From Coix lacryma-jobi var. lacryma-jobi (Eukaryota; Streptophyta; Magnoliopsida; Poales; Poaceae), in the NCBI GenBank assembly GCA_009763385.1, contig CM019824.1, forward strand, positions 150,666,305 to 150,730,304: a stretch of DNA of 64,000 bases, in the 5' to 3' direction. This document shows, piece after piece, positions 58,031 to 64,000 of this stretch. The position numbers and the translations under genes are program-made. The notes beneath the pieces were generated by a model. That model was not told the DNA's origin, searched no databases, and saw only the letters and a list, made by a program, of their open reading frames with translations. Each line of letters opens with the position of its first letter. The stretch's first letter is position 1.

Positions 58031-58860
58031 TTTTTTTGAGACGAAAGAAGAATTATATTAAAATATAGCTGGGTACATCATCACATTACAAGTATTCTAG
58101 AGAAAACATATATCCAGAAACTGATTTTCATCTATATTGCACCCACACCGTGAATAGCTCAAACTCTCAAATCCAAACCTATTTGATGCTTCATATGGAT
58201 GACCGCACAGGCAAATACTCGGCAACAATTGTTTTAGGCCAGACAATAGATGCCCAACGGACGGCCAACATTCCTGCAGGTGGAGTTGAGAAACTTCTTC
58301 TTTCTCGTGTCTTCTTCTTCTTTCTGCCACCGAAGAGTGAAGAAGACTGATCTGAAACTTATTCTCTCTAGTCCTTCATTGTGGCCAGATCTAACCACAA
58401 CAAAACAGAGAAAAGACCAGAGAAAATTATTCCATGACGACGACATCATCTCCGCCTTGATGCCATCATCCGGAAACAAAAATATCCATGTCGTCATGCT
58501 GGTGAAGATGCTGACGCCGAAGTTGTCGTCCCCATCTTCAACGAAGCCGCCATGGAGAAGACAATTCCATCCTTCCCCTACTCCGCCGCCGAAGAGGCGA
58601 AGAAGAAGATAAATCTCCAATACCACAATACTTGGCATGGAGAGACTCAAAACCCTAAAAAAATTCAATCTATTGGGAAAAAGTATCAAAAACGATGGAT
58701 CCCCACTCTCTCTAACCTCCGGCGTAGGCCGGAGGGAGGAGAGAGGGGGACCAACGGAGGACGGCGGCGGCACGAAGGAGCTACGGGCGGCGGCGGCGGG
58801 GAGCGGGACGCTCGTCTTCTGTCCGCTGATGCGGGGTTAACAACTGTGTTCTGGCAAAAC
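58031..58860 (-). mobile_element. 830-bp poly(A)-tailed retroposon with an 18-bp target duplication
   Basis: TACTCTTGTCCAAAACTT occurs exactly at 58013-58030 and 58861-58878. On the - strand the insert begins near 58860, is GC-rich at first (a run of GCC and CTCC triplets near 58740-58800), and ends in a T-run on + (poly(A) on -) at 58029-58037 preceded by the L1-like tail wording TTAATATAATTCTTC. A long open frame on - (58773-58234) has no recognised domain and no RT. It could be a non-autonomous LINE or a processed transcript moved by L1 machinery. Confidence 0.75.
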
Positions 58861-58878
58861 TACTCTTGTCCAAAACTT

Positions 58879-59149
58879 GTGCAAACACATTCTGCAGTTC
58901 TCAGATATGTTTCGGGACCTAGTATCAAATGTGGGACCCACTTGAAGTATGTGTTATCTTTCTCCTAGTCGCAGAAAAGATTGTTGCTTTGGTGATTTCC
59001 TCATAAATAAATCTATGAAACATGAGAGTGGGTCCTCAGATCCTAGGATTTTGCATAACAAAAGATCTGTTCCAACAAACAGATTGCTTTAATTTCGTGT
59101 TTGATTATAGAGGACTACAGGAATATGAAATAATCCACTCAAAGCATTG
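58879..59149. other. Unassigned sequence
   Basis: About 270 bp of plain sequence with nothing recognised; it continues the target-site DNA of the retroposon. Confidence 0.3.
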
Positions 59150-59462
59150 AACAAAACCGGTACTTGGGCTGGCCCAGTGCAGTCCCAAGCCGAACAACCA
59201 ACACCCATACCTGAAAGCTGAATATCCCCAAAGCCCTAGCCGCCATCTCTCTCTGTCCATCGGCGCACACACTGCGCACGACAACCCTGGGTCATGCGGT
59301 CGTCTTCCGCCTCGTATACTCCAAACACACAACAGAGTAGGGGACGGGAGCTCTTGCACCAGCGAGAGGGGCGGGCAGGTCGAGCGAGTAGTTGAGGCGA
59401 AGCTACGCAAGTGCCCTGCCGCCCTTCTACAGCCAGGCGAAGCTCCGCAGGCACCATCTAAC
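59150..59462 (+). promoter_or_regulatory. Promoter/5'UTR-like fragment of an unidentified housekeeping gene
   Basis: A site II pair, TGGGCTGGCCCA, lies at 59167-59178, followed by a telo-box-like AAAGCCCTAGCCGCC (59229-59243) and a CT-rich start region (CATCTCTCTCTGTCC). These features are common in plant promoters of ribosomal-protein and other translation genes. The sequence loses this character at about 59462, where copia gag codons begin. No downstream coding region is visible. Confidence 0.45.
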
Positions 59463-60440
59463 AAAGAGCTCAAAGCTAAAAATGAAAAACTCGATAAGAT
59501 GCATAGTACCCTTAACTCTAGCTATGCCTTGCTTAAGGAACAATATACTCAAGTTAAAGTAGATCATGATACACTTGTTGTAGCTTATGATATACTTTCT
59601 CATGAGACACATGATGCCCCTAACCTTGTTGTTAAGTGTGACATAGCAACATCTTGTGAGGACTTGGTTAGTGAGCATGATGAGCAAAGAGCTAGTGGCA
59701 AGGGCAAGAAAGTGGTTGTGGCCGATCACTATGATGACTACATCAAGATCAAGAATGAGAATGCAAAGCTCAAGAGTGATCTAGAGAAGCTTGCAACCAC
59801 AAAGCAAGTCATTGTTGAGACCCAAGATGATGATTATAGCATGTCACTTGAGCTAGACATGCTAAAAGAAGAAAACAAGAGATTGAAGATGGAGAGGGAT
59901 TACAAAATGACACCATCTCAAGTGGAACTCCAACAAGAGAATGACAAGCTCAAGAAGGAGAAAGAACACTTCACCACCGGATTGAGGAACTTCACCAAGG
60001 GTCAATGTCTTCAAAGTGAGCTACTCATGAACACCGTAATGAAGACAAATAGAAATGGCATTGGCTTTCTTGAAGAAAAGATGAAGCAATGCAAGAGCAT
60101 CACAAAGCCAAAGAAGAAGAAGATTGGGAGATGCTATGAGTGTGGAAAAGAAGGTCACTTTGCTCATGATTGTGAAGAGCCAAAACCCACACCCTTGCCC
60201 AAGCATGCTAGGCCCTTTGCTTTCAATGCTCACTACATGCTTAGACAAGATTCTAGTGGCAAAGTGAAAGTCATGTTCATGGGGCCTCCTAACAAGAATA
60301 GGCCAAAGCAAATATGGGTTGCAAAGTCACTAGTTGAGAAGGTTAAGGGACCTCAACAAGTTTGGGTCCCGAAAGCTCAAGCTCGATTTCCTGTGTGTGT
60401 AGGTGAACTACAAGACCGGTGGATCTCATTGGGTGATTGA
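59463..60440 (+). pseudogene. Copia gag (5'-truncated)
   Basis: Starts inside gag (ELKAKNEKLDKMHSTLNSSY) and goes through a Lys/Glu-rich coiled coil (about residues 80-170) to a CCHC knuckle CYECGKEGHFAHDC (60132-60173), followed by a basic tail. The gag start and the conserved N-terminal copia gag domain are missing. The frame ends at 60440, overlapping the pol frame that begins near 60403. Confidence 0.85.
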
Positions 60441-63400
60441 TAGTGGTTGCACACAACATATGACCGGTGATCCCCGGATGTTCACCTCACTAGAAGAGAA
60501 TGTCGATGACCAAGAAAAGATTACATTTGGTGACAACTCAAAGGGCAATGTCAAGGGATTGGGCAAAGTGGCAATTTCAAATGATCATACCATCTCCAAT
60601 GTGCTTCTCGTTGCATCATTGAGCTTCAACTTGCTATCCATTGGGCAACTATGCAATCTTGGCTTTCAATGTTTGTTCACCGACAAAGAAGTGGTTGTGA
60701 CCAAGAAAGATGATGCACAAGTGATATTCAAAGGCTTTAGATACAACAATCTCTATCTAGTGGATTTCTCCTCCGAAGATGCCAACTTGAAGACATGTTT
60801 GTTCACAAAGCAATCACTTGGTTGGCTATGGCATAGAAGATTGGCACATGTGGGAATGAACACTCTCAACAAGCTATTGAAGAAGGATTTGGTTAGAGGC
60901 TTGAAGGATAATTTGAGAAGGACAAATTGTGTAGTGCATGTCAAGCCGACAAGCAAGTTGCAAACACTCATCCAACCAAAGCCTTTGTGTCAACATCAAG
61001 AGAGTTGGAGCTACTTCACATGGATCTATTTGGGCCAACAACATATGCTAGCTTGGGTGGAAATCTCTATTGCCTAGTGATTGTTGATGACTATTCTAGA
61101 TACACTTGGGTATTCTTTCTTCATGACAAATCCGAAGCAACCCCTTCATTCAAGAAGTTTGCCAAGAGAGCTCAAAATGAATTTGACTTGAAGATCAAGA
61201 AAATTAGAAGTGATAACGGAAAGGAGTTTGACAACACCCACATTGAGGAATATTGTGATGAAGTTGGGATCAAGCATGAAGTCTTTGCAACCTACACACC
61301 ACAACAAAATGGGGTAGTTGAGAGGAAGAACCGGACTCTAATCACCCTAGCAAGGACAATGTTAGATGAGTACTCTACACCAGAAAGATTTTGGGCGGAA
61401 GCAATCAATACCGCTTGCTATGCATCAAACCGGTTGTTCCCCCATCGTCTCCTTGGCAAGACCCCCTATGAGCTACTCAACAACAAGAAGCCAGATGTAT
61501 CATTCTTTAGAGTGTTTGGGTGCAAATGCTACATCTACAAGAAGCGCCAACACCTAGAGAAGTTCCAACGCCGATGTGATATTGGTTTTCTTGTTGGTTA
61601 CTCATTGAAGTCCAAAGCATATCGAGTATTCAACCATGCCACCGGGATGGTAGAAGAAACATATGATGTGTAATTCGATGAATCTAATGGCTCTCAAGGA
61701 GTGCATGAGAATCTTGATGATGTAGGTGATGAACCATTGAGGGAAGCAATGAAGAACATGCCGGTCGAAGCCATCAAGCCTAAGGATGATGATGATGATG
61801 TGCAAGTCATTGACAAGCCATCCTCATCCAATGTACCACAAGATGATGATAAAGATGGGAGAGAGCCATTTGAAGACACTCATGTCTCCCATGATCAAAT
61901 GATGGTACAAGCTCAAGATGTTGATGCTCCTCAAGCGGCCCCTCAAGTGGTTGATCAAAGGACTACTCCTCTACTACAAGCTCATCCTCAAGATCTCATC
62001 ATAGGGAGTCCAACAAGGGGTGTAATGACCCGATCTCAAAAACTTGCTCTTTTTATTGAACATCACTCCTTTGTGTCTCTTGTTGAGCCTACCATTGTAG
62101 ATGAAGCTCTAGGTGATTTGGATTGGGTGAATGCTATGCATGAAGAATTAAACAACTTCACCCGCAACCAAGTTTGGACACTTGAAGAGCGACCAAAAGG
62201 CGCAAGAGTCATTGGAACAAAATGGGTGTTTAGGAACAAGCAAGATGATCAAGGCAAGGTTGTTAGAAACAAGGCAAGGCTAGTGGCAAAGGGGTTCTCT
62301 CAAGTTGAAGGTTTGGATTTTGGAGAGACCTTTGCACCGGTTGCAAGACTAGAAGCCATATGTATCCTCCTTGCATATGCATCACATCATGACATTAAGT
62401 TATATCAAATGGATGTGAAAAGTGCATTTTTAAATGGCTTCATAAATGAACTAGTCTATGTTGATCAACCTCCCGGGTTTGAAGACCCTAGATATCCTAA
62501 TCATGTTTATAGGTTGTCCAAGGCGCTATATGGGCTCAAGCAAGCCCCTAGAGCATGGTATGAACGCCTTCGGAACTTCCTCATTGAGAAGGGCTTCACC
62601 ATTGGGAAGGTCGACACCACACTATTCACCAAGAAGCTTGATGGAGAGATAATTTGTCAAGTCTACGTTGATGATATCATCTTCGGGTCAACAAATGAAG
62701 CCTATTGCAAGGAATTTGGTGACTTGATGTCGAATGAGTTTGAAATGTCCATGATTGGCGAGCTCACATTCTTCCTAGGCTTCCAAGTCAAGCAATTGAA
62801 GGAGGGGACTTTTATATCTCAAGAGAAGTACACAAAAGACCTCCTCAAGCGCTTCAACATGGATGATTGCAAGCCTATCAAGACTCCAATGCCAACAAAT
62901 GGACATCTCGACCTAGATGTGGGAGGTAACCCAGTTGATCAAACTCTGTACCGTTCTATGATTGGTAGCTTGTTATATTTGACCGCATCTAGGCCCGACA
63001 TCATGTTTAGTGTGTGCATGTGTGCTTGTTTTCAAGCGAATCCTAGGGAATCACACCTCATAGCCGTGAAGAGAATCCTTAGGTACCTAAAGCACACCTC
63101 AAGCATTGGCCTTTGGTATCCCAAAGGAGCTAACTTCCAACTCGTTGGGTATTCTGATTCGGATTACGCGGGTTGCAAAGTAGATAGAAAAAGCACATCC
63201 GGAGGGTGCCATTTGCTTGGGAGATCACTAGTTTCTTGGAGTTCAAAAAAGCAAAATAGTGTGGCTTTGTCTACCGCCGAGGCAGAATACATAGCCGTGG
63301 GTGCTTGTTGTGCACAAATCCTTTATATGAAACAAGCCCTTTTAGACTATGGTGTAGTTCTAGAAAGGGTACCTTTGTTGTGTGACAATGAGAGCGCGGT

Positions 63401-63514
63401 TAAGCTTGCTAACAACCTGGTTCAACACTCTCGCACCAAGCACATAGATATTCTCCATCACTTTCTTAGAGACCATGTTTCAAAGAAAGACATATCCTTA
63501 GAGGGAGTTAGAAC
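60403..63514 (+). pseudogene. Copia pol (protease, integrase, RT, RNase H), frame-broken
   Basis: Protease WVIDSGCTQHMTGD (60429-60470); GAG-pre-integrase LWHRRLAHVGMNTLNKL (near 60825); a frame break near 60912; integrase with Asp in HMDLFGP (61018), Asp in RSDNGKEF (61210) and Glu in NGVVERKNR (61308); a TAA at 61671-61673; then an Asp-rich spacer. RT runs from about 62100 with the FLNGFINELVYVDQPPGFE region and the catalytic box YVDDIIFGS (62665-62691); RNase H includes SDSDYAGCKVDRKSTSG (63155) and STAEAEY (63270). From 61701 to 63527 the frame is open. It is cut at 63514, short of the usual C-terminus. Confidence 0.9.
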
Positions 63515-64000
63515 TGTGGTGGTATAAACCCAGGTACCCTCATGGCTAGACTTGGGCTGCTTCAGGAAGGCCGGCCCAACTCACTGTGAAGGTTCGTTTC
63601 GTTAAGGCCCAGCTGATCGGGCAAGCGGCCCAGCTGGTCGGATGACGGCACGGGAGCCTCCTCAGGATCAGAAAGCAAGGAAGCGTAGTCGGTTGGGAAA
63701 GATATCGTGTCCTTCACGATATGGACTTGTAATCGACTAGGTTTCCTTATTGTATCATGAGATCCGATCTTCTAAAGATCTGTAACCCTGCTCCCTGTGG
63801 CTATATAAGGCGAGCAGGGACCCCCTCTAAAAAACACATTCATCAATATACAGAGTAGATAACTCGACGCAGGACGTAGGGTATTACGTTGAAACTCGGC
63901 GGCCCGAACTTGGATAAACCCCGGTGTTCATCTAGTTTCGTTCCTGTGTCACGTCCGGATCGTCGTTCTACGCGCCTTCCCCACTAATCTACCACCTCGG
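63515..64000 (+). repeat. 5' part of an LTR (Tat-type), running off the window
   Basis: Begins TGTGGTGGTATAAACCCAGG in the middle of copia RNase H codons. The TATA box TATATAAG is at 63802-63809 in the phrase 'ctatataaggcgagcaggg', shared with the LTR at 3980. It contains a downstream 'ggacgtagggtattacg' motif and ends near 'ctaccacctcgg' at the window edge. The target duplication on this side would be AGAAC (63510-63514). The rest of the element is not visible. Confidence 0.8.

Larger units (their letters stand above)
59463..63514 (+). mobile_element. SIRE-type Ty1/copia element, truncated at both ends
   Basis: Gag and pol in copia order (protease, integrase, RT, RNase H). The 5' end begins within gag, without LTR or PBS. 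The 3' end is cut at 63514 by an LTR element before the usual end of RNase H and its 3' LTR. Sequence wording matches the SIRE/Maximus lineage. Confidence 0.88.

Noticed and set aside
58234..58773. 179-codon ORF on the minus strand
   Set aside because: No recognised domain, and it lies inside the poly(A) retroposon; more likely chance opening in a GC-rich leader.

Overview
This window is nuclear DNA from a grass, most likely of the panicoid/Andropogoneae type (sorghum, sugarcane, Miscanthus, maize). The evidence is CACTA elements with arrays of TTTGCCGAGTGCC-type subterminal motifs, a Stowaway MITE with a CTCCCTCCGT-type end, Tat-lineage LTR elements with antisense ORFs, a Tekay/Del-type chromovirus and a SIRE-type copia element. 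The species cannot be fixed by eye. Almost all of the DNA is transposable-element sequence. Only one host gene can be followed from start to stop.

That gene is a plant half-size ABC transporter of subfamily G (ABCG11/12/15-like), on the + strand from 9816 to 55327 in eight coding exons. Intron 1 is about 31.7 kb. It holds a Tat-type non-autonomous LTR retrotransposon (11476-38242, TSD GTATT) that is itself split by a chromovirus (13815-29381, TSD CGGGC with one G lost on the right), plus MITEs, a LINE fragment, and a CACTA element sitting inside a Stowaway. Intron 5 begins 4 bp before a 9.6-kb CACTA element (43855-53431, TSD TTA). A 1.6-kb CACTA element (7957-9578, TSD GGT) lies just upstream of the TATA box. 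Every reading-frame break I found in the ABCG exons is a one- or two-base change in a homopolymer or dinucleotide run. I therefore cannot tell a young pseudogene from an intact gene with consensus-sequence errors.

Left flank (1-7956): the 3' part of a Tat-type element whose ORF runs antisense to its LTR (1-4310), then a decayed Athila-like gypsy pol (about 4510-7510) hit by a 457-bp CACTA MITE. Right flank (55328-64000): the gene's 3' side, mixed repeat debris, an 830-bp poly(A) retroposon with an 18-bp TSD, a promoter/5'UTR-like fragment, a 5'-truncated SIRE-like copia element (59463-63514), and an LTR starting at 63515 that runs off the window and is related to the LTR at 3980.

The most interesting observations are these. 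(1) The chromovirus carries an extra ORF ahead of gag whose start, MARTKRTARKS followed one frame over by TGGK, closely copies the histone H3 tail, while its pol ends in a chromodomain. (2) Three unrelated small CACTA elements each carry a tRNA-like module with Pol III A and B boxes. (3) A foldback with roughly 550-bp arms lies near the 5' end of the large CACTA element. (4) Single-base contractions recur across genes and transposons.
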